A DNA stretch of 64,000 nucleotides from Deinandra increscens subsp. villosa (Eukaryota; Streptophyta; Magnoliopsida; Asterales; Asteraceae), in contig JBCNJP010000003.1 of assembly GCA_039602395.1 (NCBI GenBank), forward strand, positions 64,718,278-64,782,277. Direction: 5' to 3'. Every line of letters starts with the position of its first letter. Position 1 is the first letter of the stretch. Below the pieces are notes generated by a model. It worked only from the letters and a program-made list of their open reading frames with translations. It did no database searches and had not been told where the DNA came from. The translations under genes were made by a program, and so were the position numbers. Shown here one piece after another: positions 43,115 to 55,199 of this stretch.

Positions 43115-44024
43115 GATTCGCGATAAGATATTGGATGAGGCACATAAGTCACGCTACTCGATTCACCCTGGTACGACCAAGATGTACCAAGACATAAAAA
43201 GAGACTATTTGTGGCCAGGCGTTTAATGTTATGCAATACGTGAGCAAGTGCTTGACTTGTGTAAAAGTCAAGGCGGAACATCAAAAGCCTTACGGGAGGC
43301 TTCAGCCTTTAGAGATTCCTGAGTGGAAGTGGGAACACATCATGATGGACTTCATAACTAAGCTACCTCGCACAGCTAAAGGTTATGACACCATCTGGGT
43401 GATTATGGATAGGCTAACCAAGAGTGCTCACTTCTTGCCTATTTGTGAGACGATTTCTTCTGAAGAGTTAGCTTGTTTGTTCATTAATGAGATCATCTCT
43501 AAACACGGGGTGCCAGTGTCTATTTTCTCCGACAGGGACACTCGGTTTACTTCGCGATTTTGGAGGGAATTCCATAAGAATATGGGATCGAGATTGCACA
43601 ATAGTACGGCATATCATCCCCAGACGGATGGGCAAAGTGAAAGAACGATCAGACTCTGGAGGATATGTTGCGTGCTTGCATAATAGACTTTGGAGGAAGT
43701 TGGGATAGTCACCTACCACTAGCAGAATTCTCCTACAACAACAGTTATCATGCTAGTATTGGCATGCCTCCTTATGAGATGTTGTATGGTAGAAAATGTC
43801 GAACTCCAGTATGTTGGGGTGAAGTTGGCCAACGAGAATTAGGAAGTAAAGAAGTAGTTCAAAATATGGCTCGAGATCTTGATGTGGTCAAGGAAAGGTT
43901 AAAGGCCGCACAAGATCGACAAAAGTCATATGCAGATAAAAGGAGAAGGCCAATTGAGTTCCAAGTGGGAGACTTCGTGTTGCTAAAAGTTTCTCCTTGG
44001 AAGGGTATTATTCGGTTTTGAAAG
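43115..44024 (+). pseudogene. Inner Tekay integrase, broken
   Basis: The N-terminal HHCC zinc region is visible (AHKSRYSIHPG, then a stop near 43227, then CLTCVKVKAEH). The core has MMDFITKLP, IFSDRDTRF and GQSERTI, which hold the catalytic Asp, Asp and Glu. A frame change near 43660 is followed by the LRACIIDFGGSWDSHLPLAE block, FSYNNSYHASIGMPPYE and the DFVLLKVSPWKG block of the C-terminal part. A TGA at 44019-44021 replaces a Gly codon. Confidence 0.9.
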
Positions 44025-44385
44025 AGAGGCAAGTTAGGCCCAAGGTATGTAGGACCTTTTAAGATTGTAGAACGTGTAGGTGAGGTTGCCTATCGGTTAG
44101 ATCTACCTGAGGAATTGTCTGGGATTCACCCAACATTCCATGTTTCTTATCTAAGAAAGTGTGTATATGATAAATCAGAAATAGTGCCTTTAGATGAAAT
44201 TGAGGTAGATGAAAAGTTATCATATGTGGAAAGGCCAGTTGCGATTTTAAATCGCAGTGAAAAGAAGCTCCGAAACAAGACCATTCCGATGGTCAGGGTG
44301 CAGTGGATGCACAGAAAAGGTTCTGAATCTACTTGGGAATGAGAAGATGAAATGAAAGAATCTCACCCTGAGATATTTGTGCTTT
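44025..44385 (+). pseudogene. Inner Tekay chromodomain
   Basis: After the RYVGPFKIVERVG and SGIHPTFHVSYLRKC blocks comes the chromodomain-like tail (YVERPVAILNRSEKKLRN, MVRVQWMHRKGSESTWE). TGA at 44340-44342 replaces a Trp codon within it. The remaining frame ends at 44385. Chromodomains of this clade guide integration to heterochromatin. Confidence 0.85.
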
Positions 44386-44411
44386 GAGCAAGTTTCGAGG
44401 ACGAATCTTAT

Positions 44412-44427
44412 TTAAAGGGGGGAGAGT
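44412..44427 (+). other. Inner Tekay polypurine tract
   Basis: AAAGGGGGGAGAG directly before the LTR start TGTAACGTCCC, with TTTCGAGGACGAA 10-20 bases upstream. Confidence 0.85.
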
Positions 44428-47216
44428 TGTAACGTCCCAAGATTCAGACAAACTCGTAAGTGATAGTTAATATAATAACTATACTTATTTTACGTATTTG
44501 AAAGAATAGGAAATGCATATTTATATGATATATGTGCTAGACATGAGTTATATGTATACATGCATGATAATATACGTGAATACGTAGTTGCAAAGTTGAG
44601 AAACGGATAAATATGTGTTTATGTGATTAACATGTTAAAATGTTAAAAAATGCGTATTTGAAGTTATAACAATAAACTATGCATAAGGTAAGTGTTTATC
44701 GGGTTAGATTATTAAGAAAGAAAAAAATTACATGTTTATATGTTAAATATATGTTATTTGAATGATTAGTCAGCATGCTAGGTGTCAATTCTCATGCTAG
44801 GTGTCAATTCTCATGCTTAGTCACTAGGACACATGTAAGAAGCAGGTGAGACACTCTTGGCTATAAATAGACCATGGATCCATCCATTTTTCCTTTCTAA
44901 TTCACCTAAAATCAACCTAAAACCTCTAAGAAACCTCAAGAACACCAAGAACACTCTAGCTTGCATTTTTGAAGATTCAAAGGGAGTTAGGAGCCCATCT
45001 TCTGGAATAGATCAGCTTAAGGTATGTTTAACATAAGCCTTCAATTAGTTTCATGGTTCATAACACTTAGATATGCCTTTTAAGAATAATGCAAGATTAA
45101 GGTTCTTGAACATGTTTTGTTGAGATTGGGAGTTCTAGTGGGAATCATGGGTTGAAATTTGGTATGACGCCTCAGAATAACATGTTTTAAGAAAGCCTTA
45201 AGTTAATTCATGTTTAAAGAAGGTTTGGTATGGTTTCACCATGTTGGTTTATCAAGAACAAGTAAACCAAGAACAAGAACATAAACATTGGTGCTTTGAT
45301 CATAGTAATTCCGCCTCCTGGTCGTGATAACGCCTATACGGTCGGTCATGATCATCACCAAACTAAAACACAAATATGGGTGATATCTCATAGTAATCTC
45401 GCCTCCTGGTCGTGATAACGCCTATACGGTCGGTCATGAGAATCACTCATTAAGGGCATAAAGGTTTGGGCAACGGTAATGATATTCAAGTTAAAACATG
45501 GGTTTTGATAAAGTATTGAATGTACCGAGTTACTCGGATATCTAGAAGTTGGTGCGGACTAAAAGGGTGGTGCCTGTACACTGGGTTTTCTGGCATAGTG
45601 ACGTTGTCGCATAAATCCCAACTGGGACATGGCAGACGCTTCACTGGGCGATCCCAGAGTGAGCGTTTACTTATAGGAATGCACCTCTTCATAAGTATCA
45701 CTAAAAGAATACTTTTTCCCATAAGGGGGGAAACGGTTATTTAGACAAATGGATGTTAAACCAACAAGGGATTGGGTTTAATATAAAGGGGTTAGCCTTA
45801 ATGACCGCTTGTAACCTTTAGGATGTCTTGATAGGGACATTACGTTAAAGCCGTTAAGAAACTGATTCACGAGGACTTAACCCAAGAATAATAGCTTCGC
45901 AAAGCTAAGGTGAGTTCTATGAGCCCACTTTTAAATGTTTTAAATGACTTAAACGTTTTTGGGCTGGCATACATACTGTGTTATGAAAAGTGTTTCCAAA
46001 TGCTTATAAGTGTTGTTAAGTGTTATTGTCCATTTGGATTGACTATGTGATATTATGCATGTGAATTAAGTATGATGTGTTATATGCTACACTCTGCTTT
46101 GATATTAAATGTCCAAGTGATGAGGGAATTGTTAATAGACGTATAGTGAGTATGTAGGTATATACGAGAACTAGTGATACATTTGCTTTATATATTATGT
46201 GGTGGATACGTCGCTGGTACTTCCTATATATAAGCATAATAATTATAGTTACCCGGTATATCAATAGTGTATAAACTCTAGTGGTAAATTGGGAAATGAT
46301 CATTAGTTGCAATATATGAATACATTATCACTGTCTACTAATAAACCCAAGGCTCTTAGATATTCGAGTAGTGGTATTATGGAGGTTGGGGATTGCTAGT
46401 AAGATACTCGTTATTGAATGGGTTGAACAGGTTAAGTAAAGCAATCCGTAAGGTCATGGAGTGGATGGTACAGATGGGGCTCATGAAATAGGGAGACAAA
46501 AAGGGTAGTATTTCTCTAGCCGGTGTACGGAAGGGCCTACGTAAGGTAGTGAGACTGGCCATATCGAGATGCCTGGATGGGAAGGATCTGTTTGACAGTC
46601 GACAATACTATCCTACCCTAAGGTGTACTTGATAACCACAAGTGACCAGAGATTCTTTAGGCTGCTCCGGGGTAGCAGATAAAGAATAAGGCATAGCAAA
46701 ACGTTGCTAGTGCAAGGAATATTGAATTAACTAGGGAGGTTTATGGGATTGATGTTCCGGTTTGAATAGATTCCTGGTTATGTGTAAATTCTGATGTGTT
46801 GCATAATTCTGTTATGTTTTAAACTTGTTAAAAGTTTACTAATGGGGTCAAGAAGACCCGGGAGAACTTGATTTGTCTTGCAGATCAAGAAAGAGTTTTT
46901 AGAAACTTAGAACTCACCAGCGTAAGCTGACTTTTTAAGTATGTATGTCAGGTGATGGTGAGACTTCTGGAAGTAAGGATAGGACTTTGGTGATAAAGAA
47001 ATAAATGGGCAAATTATCAAGAGGAAGCTTGTTGGACCGTTGGCATAGACCTAGATAGTTAAAGTTTATGTAATATTTAGTTTACTGTTGTAACTTGGCA
47101 ATACGAATAAAGTTTTTAATATTTCCGCTGCGTTAGTATCTCTGTTATACCATGTGTTCTTGTGTAAATCCGACACGTGACCCCTCCTGGAGCCAAGTCT
47201 GGGTGTGGGCGTCACA
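44428..47216 (+). repeat. Inner Tekay 3' LTR (2789 bp)
   Basis: It starts TGTAACGTCCCAAGATTCAG and ends GGGCGTCACA, with AATTA after it. Compared with the 5' LTR it lacks about 10 bp near 46364. All ORFs inside are spurious. Confidence 0.9.
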
Positions 47217-47221
47217 AATTA

Positions 47222-48290
47222 AGCGTGTAATTCTAGGAAATGTCATCGGACATCAAAATGGTGTTTCCAATCATTTGGATTTTTATTATTAAAATAAATG
47301 ATTTTGACTATTAAGTTGGATTAACCGTCGTTGTCACTTGTCGCTTTTAAAAACTGACACGCACTTCGGGTCAATGGCAAAATTGAGTAAATCACTGTCG
47401 ACTAGGTTGTGTCGTTGGTATCTTAGAAACACACTTACAACTATATGCTCATTAGGTGAGTTATAATATCACGAGGCCTTGACGCTTGAACTTTTTGCTA
47501 TGCATCCAAGGTGAGTTCACTGCCCCGTTTTTTTTAAATATCTCCTTTGGGGGGGGGGGAATAATGCTTACAAACATACATACAAACATGCTTACAAACA
47601 TACATACAGACATACTTACAAACATTGAGATCTGGTAACTCAGTTATACTCTCTTTCCACTGATGTGCTTACATAACACACTTAAAAGTCCTTAACATAT
47701 CGGACCGTTAATATATGGATTATAGCGAGGAGGTATTGAGTAGTACTACTGGGTCTGACAAACCCCGCCCGAGTTAGTCGCTCTAACTTGACTGGAGGTC
47801 AAATGGGTGTAATATTTGTCCTAAGCAATGCCCTTGTTCGTGTTAGACAAGGCGGAAAGGCAACAAACACAAACAGTCATGCTTCGGTTGCGAACGCATA
47901 GTGGTGTAGAAACACAGCCTAGCTAGCTAACAATATAACTGTGATTACATTTCTGCAAACTCTTGAACTTACATCGTGTTTAAACCTTTGAACTCACCAA
48001 CCTTGTGTTGACACTTTAGCATGTTTTCTCAGGTAACTAGTTACGGAGCACGATTAGGACGCATGCATCTCATACGGGTCTGAAATTCGGTTTAAAACAT
48101 CTTGGGTTATTTATTTGTTACTAAAGTTTTGGGCGCGTGTTTTGCGCAAGTATTTACTTATCTTTATTTACGCTTCCGCATGTGTTAAAAACTATTTTCT
48201 TGCATGGTTTAGTATGACTAATGACTCATGTCCTGGTTTGTCACATGCTTCGCGGTTATACTCTGCATGTGGATTTTTGAGGGTGTGACA
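47222..48290 (+). repeat. Outer element 5' LTR, second part
   Basis: Continues the LTR interrupted at 23646 and ends GGGTGTGACA. It contains a G9 run near 47551, ACATAC-type short repeats (47570-47620), a donor-like AAG/GTGAGT at 47508-47516 and acceptor-like GCATGTTTTCTCAG ending at 48032. Confidence 0.8.
47511..48032 (+). promoter_or_regulatory. Intron-like module in the outer LTR
   Basis: 522 bp between donor-like and acceptor-like sites. GAACTCACC at 47990-47998 pairs with GGTGAGTTC at the donor. Confidence 0.5.
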
Positions 48291-48293
48291 GAT

Positions 48294-48306
48294 TGGTATC
48301 AGAGCC
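48294..48306 (+). other. Outer element primer-binding site, tRNA-Met
   Basis: TGGTATCAGAGCC, three bases after the LTR end. Confidence 0.9.
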
Positions 48307-48449
48307 ATTGGTTATAGTGAACTAGGTCTTGCATATAGGCCAACTATAGCCTTAGAGTTTCATTAGTCATACACATACGCACGCACATAATTGTGTTATC
48401 CGAACACTTCTTTAGTTGTACTTATGTGTATACATATTATATTACAAAC

Positions 48450-50280
48450 ATGTCGACATCCCCTACATCATCTAGAGCGGGTAAGAGATATGCTACTCCA
48501 TCAACGTTTGAACTGAGGATACGATGAATGAGGCTGACTAACGACACTGATGCTTATGGGGAGCAGAGTCATGTAACAGGTTCTCGCAGTGTGTGTGGGT
48601 CAGGTGGACCGCGAGCTGCAGAACGTGCACATCACAGCAAGAGAGCACGGGATACAGGAAATCGAGAGGAAATCTTCGCAACCTTATGAACAAACTTAGC
48701 TGCGACATCAATGTGGTCGACTTAAACCACAAGAATTATTGCACTGAACTGAAGAGTGATTGTCCGCACGCAACATTGGACTTGAGGAAATTGGACCCAA
48801 GCGGTCGCAATGAAAAGTCAGAAGACATGACAACAAGGACACGGGCAACGACGACTGAAGCATGATCCGTGGTTGTTGTGTGTGCGAAAAACGAAGCACT
48901 TCATGCCTAGAAGGGGGAAGAGGAGCCCACAGATGAGGTCGATGAGACACCAACATAACTTCAATCCAATGGACAACACTGAATAATCAATACCTAATGG
49001 CAACATTAGCACTCCAGGCCCAAGAGTAGGGGCAAGTAGGACAAGGAAACCTACCACTTCCAGGAACTTCTAGGGCGGTAAACCTCATGCATTGAACAGA
49101 GCCGATGGAGCAACTAGTTTGTGGTTAAATAGTCAGGTATAAACATTGGGTCTGAGCGAGATTAACATACTACCTTGGAATGAAATTCATTACATCACAG
49201 AGAGAGGAGTACAGTTTCATAAATGACTTTCCAGAAACTAGAGGGCAAACTACGGAATCTCAGGATGGGGAATTTTGAAAACGGGACTTATATAACTCTA
49301 TCCAATGAATGGACTCTTTTACGTCCTCGCACAACGAACCGGTTTACAAGCAAATAGAACTTCACGTGGCTAGGTTGGCCATCAGACTCGGAGTATAGTA
49401 ACTTCTTCAAATCCCACTACCATTAAAAAAAAGCAACTTGGTTAACATGTGGGCTTACCGACCGGACTGTAGCTCAAAGTACCCCTTCTTGAGAATGCTT
49501 GTTATGGGTACTTCTAACACAAGAGAAAGTGGGACGACACAAGTGGCAACAATCCTAAAATCGAGTTTCATATGCTAACCAATGGCAACAACATAGTCAT
49601 AAGCTTAGTAACTCGACAAGTAACTTCTTTTGCAAGCAGAACAATTAGGACCAAACAGTTAGGGCCGAGGCGGGTGCACTGTAAAGTACCCCTAAAGTGT
49701 AACATGTGTAAGTTCCATCACACCGGCATGTGTGACTGGCATTATTGACAGAATTGTGAAATGATGGGTCGCATTGCTAGAGATTACATGGCTTAAACAT
49801 CTGAACAACCTAATCAAGGCTACTGAAGCCGTTACTGAAGGTATAGGGAAAATAGGGACACTTTAAGAGACATTGTCCATGGAACCAACGAATGTGCGTT
49901 CGTGCTTGGTTCGGACAATACCACGAGTGATTCAAGCGTTGTTAACGCTTTACAAATGATGAAAGATGTTCAAACCCCGTTAGAGGTTAGGCGGGAAATG
50001 GAACTAGCAAATGGTAGAAGTTAGTGGAAATGAGCAAACATCGTCAGGAGATGTAAGCTAGAACTAATAGGCCTTACATTGAGTATCTACCGTATGCTAA
50101 TAACTCTAACTAGATACTTCAAAATGGTTAGAATGGATTGGTTATCCAAGGATCGAGCTGAGATTCTTTATCAGGAGAAAAAGCGTCTATAATCCCTCTA
50201 CATAGTAGAAACTTCTTCCAGTTCAAGGATAGAAGAATGAGTCTGTCATAGGCAACACATCGTATCTAAGGACACATGGG
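48450..50280 (+). pseudogene. Outer element gag and protease, strongly decayed
   Basis: ATG at 48450 (ATGTCGACATCC) is in gag-start position, but stops are very frequent. A knuckle-like stretch reads C..CKFHHTGMC, then GRIARDY at about 49,690-49,790. A stretch at about 49,915-50,040 resembles the protease segment of Tekay (residues like SDSSVVNAL and LEVRREMELANGR). Several short frames overlap and none is functional. Confidence 0.6.
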
Positions 50281-53043
50281 TGTCTGCGGAGGGATCACGT
50301 CGCTATTCTAGATCATGTGGGAAACCCAAGAAGAAAGGAAGAACGAGGATTTCCTGTCATTTATAAGTTTCAAGAAGTAATCGTCGAAGACCTACCTGGT
50401 CTTCCACTTCATTGCCAAGTCGAACCTTGGATTGACCTTGCACCCAATGTAGCGTCTATTCCCCGAGCACCATACCAACTCGCACCAGACAAACTACAAT
50501 AGCCGTATACCCAGCTTCATGAGTAGATAGATAAAGGTTATATCAGGACAAGCTTAACGACATGGGAAGCCTAAATTCGTTGTCCCGAAAAGAGGACGAG
50601 AATTTGTGTATGTGCATCGATTTTCATGAGAGAATAAGGTTACCTACCAACACAATTAACGCTACCTCGAGTTTAAGATTTATTTAATCAACTTTAGGGA
50701 TCAAACTACGCTCTAAGAGTTAATAAAGAATTTTCATGCCACAACCAAGAATTCAGGAGGAGGAAGTCACGAAAGGCTAAGTTTAAGAAATCAGTATGGC
50801 CATTGCGAGTTTTAGCCATAGCTAGTAGGTTGACCAACACATCCGCGGTGCTCAGAAATCTCAGGAACTGTGCATGTGAACCCTACCTCGATTAATTCGA
50901 CATCGAGATATTAACTATATTCAAATAACCCCAAAACCCGGGAAGAACATGAAGAAACACCTCTGCCTGAACCTATCGTGCTTAAAAAGGGGATTCAGGT
51001 TGATCTACTACTGGGAAGGCCACCAAGGATTGGCCAGCTTCAACAACACCATCAAGGATGACGTCAATTCATATTTTCATGGATGGCTGTCGACGATTCT
51101 TTGAGAGGACTTTCTATGACTGCCTAACTCCTTATCCCCTGTACACAAAAGATACTACATACACTGAGGTGATGACCATGAAGCGACTTTCCAAATGTTA
51201 AAGCAGAAGCTTCATAACACATTGATATTATCTTACGGATGAGACTAAAGACTTCATGGCATATTGAGATGCCTCCAAGCAAGGTCTCGGTTGTGCGTTG
51301 ATACAATGTGAGAAGGTCACTACCTATGCCACACGTCAGCTGAAGATGCACGAGCAGGATTACACCACCCATGACTTGCGATTGGGTGAAATAGTGTTCA
51401 TATCGAAGGTATGGAGACATTATCTTATGGTACCAAACACACCGGCCACAAAGATTACAAGATTTTATAGATCATAACGTGAGCATGGATGCTAAGGTAC
51501 GATGGCATAGGATGGCACCTAGTGTGTAACTACTATCATGAGCCTTTGTCATGTCCCTAAATTCACATACCAACAAGAGGAAGTGTGGTTCTAGTAGATG
51601 ACTAGTACACTTCTGGGATACCAAAGGTGTGGTGGGTTAGTTGCGGTACACCCTATATATAAACACTAATGGCACTTTGGAAGTGGAGATAGAAGTTAGA
51701 CCTAGCCCTAACCAAGAATGTAATACTAGCTTTGTAGCTGATGCCATGAGCGGAAAGGAAACCCTTGTAGCGCAATCGAGCTCAAACATTTCAACTTACT
51801 ATACACACTGGACTACCAGAGTAAAGTCATGACGCTCAACTCGAGGCACAATGACAAGCTAATGTAGGCCTGGGGTCTCTACGAGGAACGAACAAGCACT
51901 TTAAAGTCGAATCTGATAAGATCCACCATCATTATGGGATGAACATGGGTACCCCGGTATGGAATCTAAGAGAGTTGGAAACGGATAAGGCTCGAAGTTC
52001 TCGATTATCTGCACATCCTGGTTCGGATACGTGATACAAACATTTGGAAGCACTTTACTGACGACTGAACTTGAAAGCCAAAATCTGAAACCTATGTGAG
52101 CAAATGCCTTATTTGATCTACGTTTAATAACGTGTATCAGGAACCATCCGGACTACTACTACAACTAGAAACATTCCTATGTGAAGTGGAGACTATGGAC
52201 TCTAGCACCAAATTACCTCGAATATCAAGCAAATATGATATGAATGGGCGATCATTGGTCAATTGACCAAACTTGCACGGTTTTGATTATAATCAAGAGA
52301 CGCATAGAATGGAGAGGTTATCTCGGATCTTCATAAAGGAGATCATCTCAAGGCAAGGGGAGCCATTTAAATCATATCGGGTCGAGGCACTCGATTTACA
52401 CTCAATTATGGAGGGTAACTTTACCAAAGGCATTGAGAGCACGCCAGAACACGAGCACTGCATATCATTCTCATTCCGATGGACAGAGCGAACAGACTAC
52501 TCGCGCCATTAGGAAACATGCTTAGGGCATGTGTCATGGACTCCAATAACAGCGAAGAAACCTTTAAACGCCTGGTAAAGTGTTCAACAACAATCAGTTA
52601 TCACAGTAGCATTTGGATAGTACCGTTTGATGCATTTACGAGCAAAAACACAGGTCACCCACCTACTGGGAAGAGGTTGGTGATAGTCAGTTCACAGATC
52701 CTGAACTGTGCATGAGACACGAGGGAAGAATCATGCAAAACCCTAGACTATATGGCAGCGTCTCGCAAATATCAGAAGTACTACACTAACAAACATCCTA
52801 CTGAAGGTCTCACCCTAGTAAGGGTCATCCATTTTGGGAAAATGGGATAAACCAAACGCACGGTACGTAGGACCATTCGATATAATTAGTTCTGTATCAT
52901 GCAAGTTGAATCTGCCGGGAGGATTTAATGGTATACGCAACACATTCCATGCATCTAACCCAAAAAGTGGTTATCGGATAAAACACTCATTTTTCACTCG
53001 AGGAGTGATGGATCTAAAACGATTAATAATTGCATTCCACTGA
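50281..53043 (+). pseudogene. Outer element pol, strongly decayed
   Basis: Tekay landmarks can be traced in order through many stops and frame changes: VIVEDLPGLPLHCQVEPWID (50,380), APYQLAPDKLQ, a RT stretch to about 50,900, an RNase H end with FVADAMSGKETL (51,735), an integrase stretch EIISRQGEP (52,340), then LRACVMD (52,520), and the C-terminal part NARYVGPFDII and NTFHASN (52,860-52,960). No catalytic centre is intact. Decay is far greater than the LTR divergence of the same element. Confidence 0.75.
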
Positions 53044-53361
53044 GGAATCAGTGGAAGTGATGGACCAAGATGGGAAACATAAACAACTCAAGCATAACAA
53101 GATTCCAATCTTCAAAGTTCGTTGGAAACTTGAGACATGGCTCAGAGTTCACATAAAAATGCAATGATCAAACAATATGAAGGTATCCTCAGTTATTCAA
53201 ACAGACAGAGACAAACACAGACCAGCAAACGTACTAGCAAAATTTCGAGGCGAAATTTCTTTTAACAAAGGGATGATGTGACAACTGAGATATTTTTTTT
53301 TTTAGCAAACTAGCGACATTACTTAATTTTCGGGACGAAAATTCTTTCAACAAGGGGATGA
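53044..53361 (+). other. Outer element 3' tail with doubled polypurine tract
   Basis: AATTTCGAGGCGAAATT plus CAAAGGGATGATGTGACAAC at 53,240-53,283, and a related AATTTTCGGGACGAAAATT plus CAAGGGGATGATGTGACCAC at 53,319-53,370. The second leads into the real LTR. A T-rich run of about 13 lies between them. Confidence 0.65.
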
Positions 53362-53939
53362 TGTGACCACCCAACTTTCCAGGTGATTCCTGGCTAACAC
53401 AAACATATGTTATTACAAACATTGATATAATCATTCATGCATGACATCAAACACATAATTAGGGTTGGCGTGTCCGTCACTACACGGGCATTTGCACATA
53501 AGTCTAGACGTCGGTGAATTAACTTAAAGAACACGATCTTCATGCACGATCCATGATTTCATGTGAACAAGACGTTCTATGACTTCATGTGAAATTACAT
53601 GTATCTTCAATGATTATATGCAAAACATTTATAACTTTATGGGACGTGCTTTATGTAAATCGTTGCATGACTTTGTAGTTCACATGTCATTGATTTTATG
53701 TGAATTATATACTTATGATTCCATAAGTTTAATTTCTTTATTATTGGTTTATTTATTTAACTATACAATACCATGCGTTTTATAAAATAAATGGCTTTTC
53801 GTAGTACGAGTATTTTATAACGTTATGTTGGTTAGTAATTGGTTAAGTATTCTAAACCTTAAGGGACTAATCTCGCCATTTCATAAACTTGATCCTGTTT
53901 AACTAAAGCCTGGAGGGACTGATTCTGCCATTTGACCAA
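53362..53939 (+). repeat. Outer element 3' LTR, first 578 bp
   Basis: It starts TGTGACCACCCAACTTTCC and matches 22343-22917 at about 97%. It is cut at ATTTGACCA, where copia pol scraps begin. Confidence 0.85.
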
Positions 53940-54320
53940 TGAGAAGGTTACCTTTGATAAGGTAAATTTTGTTGATGTTTTGAACTTCAATCTTCTACGT
54001 GTATCATAGATGTGTGATAAGAAAATAAATGTTTTTTTTAATGAGATTGGGAAAGAAATCTTATTGCTTTGTCATAACATATGATTTTACAAGATACACT
54101 TGGGTCTTTTTCTTGAAAATTAAGTATGAAACTTCTGTAATTTTAAAATCTTTAATTATGAGTCTTGAAAATCTTATTGCATTGTTGCATCAAGCTATTA
54201 TGGTCAAGTCCTATAGATTCAGAACCAGATGTTGGATTATGGCATCACCTTCATGGAAACTCCAGTGTATGTAGATAATACAAGTGTCATCTCAATCACC
54301 AACTGTTAGAGAATAATTTG
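53940..54320 (+). pseudogene. Sirevirus-like copia pol scraps
   Basis: Three short pieces of copia pol are joined with large gaps. A GAG-pre-integrase-like piece reads KVTFDKVNFVDVLNFNLLRV (about 53,945). An integrase core piece reads FVITYDFTRYTWVFFLKIKY (54,067-54,129). An RNase H piece ends PVYVDNTSVISITN (about 54,262-54,303). Stops and frame changes separate them. The jumps suggest internal deletions of a longer element. Confidence 0.65.
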
Positions 54321-55199
54321 TGTGTCGTGTGATGTATCTAGACTAGTTGTATGAGTTATAGTATTGTGGTATTGTAACTAATGACCTGGCCAACAAAGCA
54401 GCTAGCTAACCTGCAACGAACCACACGTGAGATTTGTGTATGTCAACAGAGTTGTCTATGTCAAGTCGTGTAATTGTGTTTCTCATATGATTAATACAAT
54501 TGGACAATTATTTAATTTTTTTTAGTTCTTTATATATCTATCAAAATTCACATAGTCGAACATTGCAATGTACTTACATGGTCATAATCTTCATATCATA
54601 ACTAGCTTTGTTTATGGTTGTATCTGAACAATAAGTCAAGCATATAGACACTAACCTGGTCATATGAGCCCGTTCAACCCGGTTAATAATGTGATAGATG
54701 TGTCAACCTGCTAAAACATGCTCAATAGCTTTGCAAAAAGTATCCAAGGTAAACGCTAACAAGTGCCACCACAAATACAAATAGCAATAATAACCTGACC
54801 TCTCTTGTTTGTGTGTTTTGGTTGGTTCTCAAATTTTGCTGTCTAAGTATTGACTCAAATTCTCTTAGTCTTGCCTTCATCTCTTCCACATCGTTGTCTA
54901 ATCACAATTCTTCTCTATGCTTCATGTTTATAAACCGTTCATTCTTCATTGCCTCTACAACTTCTCTATTTACCTCTCAACCATGGCATGAGAGCTACTA
55001 TTATGAAGCAAATCATCATTTAATTCCATGGTTGTATTATATGATATCGTTCTTGATATCATGTTCATTGGTGACAATATTGGTGAGTGTGGTGGACTGA
55101 CAAGGATCACTTTAAGCTTCTTTTCTTCGATGTGCTTACCTTTTCTTCGATGTGCTTACCATCCTCATTCGCAAACATGATAGACATGATATAATCCTT
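54321..55199. other. Unassigned sequence
   Basis: No gene is supported. TGTTAGAGAATAATTTGTGTG near 54,304 could be an LTR start, but no matching end was found. An open frame at 54813-55100 shows no domain. A 20-bp unit is repeated in tandem at 55121-55160. Confidence 0.3.
55121..55160. repeat. Tandem 20-bp duplication
   Basis: The unit TTTTCTTCGATGTGCTTACC occurs twice without spacing. Confidence 0.95.

Larger units (their letters stand above)
23647..47216 (+). mobile_element. Inner Tekay/Del chromovirus, near complete
   Basis: Two LTRs of about 2.79 kb flank a primer-binding site, gag (split by copia-1), protease, RT, RNase H, integrase, chromodomain and a polypurine tract. AATTA occurs directly before 23647 and directly after 47216, the target duplication. 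LTRs differ at about 62 of 2777 sites by eye count. Several stops and frameshifts show it is dead, but every domain can be recognised. Confidence 0.9.
22343..53939 (+). mobile_element. Outer decayed Tekay-type element (host of the nest)
   Basis: The 5' LTR is 22343-23646 plus 47222-48290 (about 2373 bp once the nested element is removed). The primer-binding site is at 48294, the internal region runs 48291-53361, and only the first 578 bp of the 3' LTR are kept (53362-53939). The two LTR copies differ at about 19 of 574 compared sites. All coding parts are strongly decayed. The target duplication cannot be read because the 3' end is cut. Confidence 0.8.

Noticed and set aside
40977..44385. Endogenous pararetrovirus
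   Set aside because: Integrase, chromodomain and LTRs with target duplications show a Tekay retrotransposon; no movement or coat protein is seen.
54813..55100. 95-codon ORF as a membrane protein
   Set aside because: Ser/Leu-rich, no start context, no family; likely chance.
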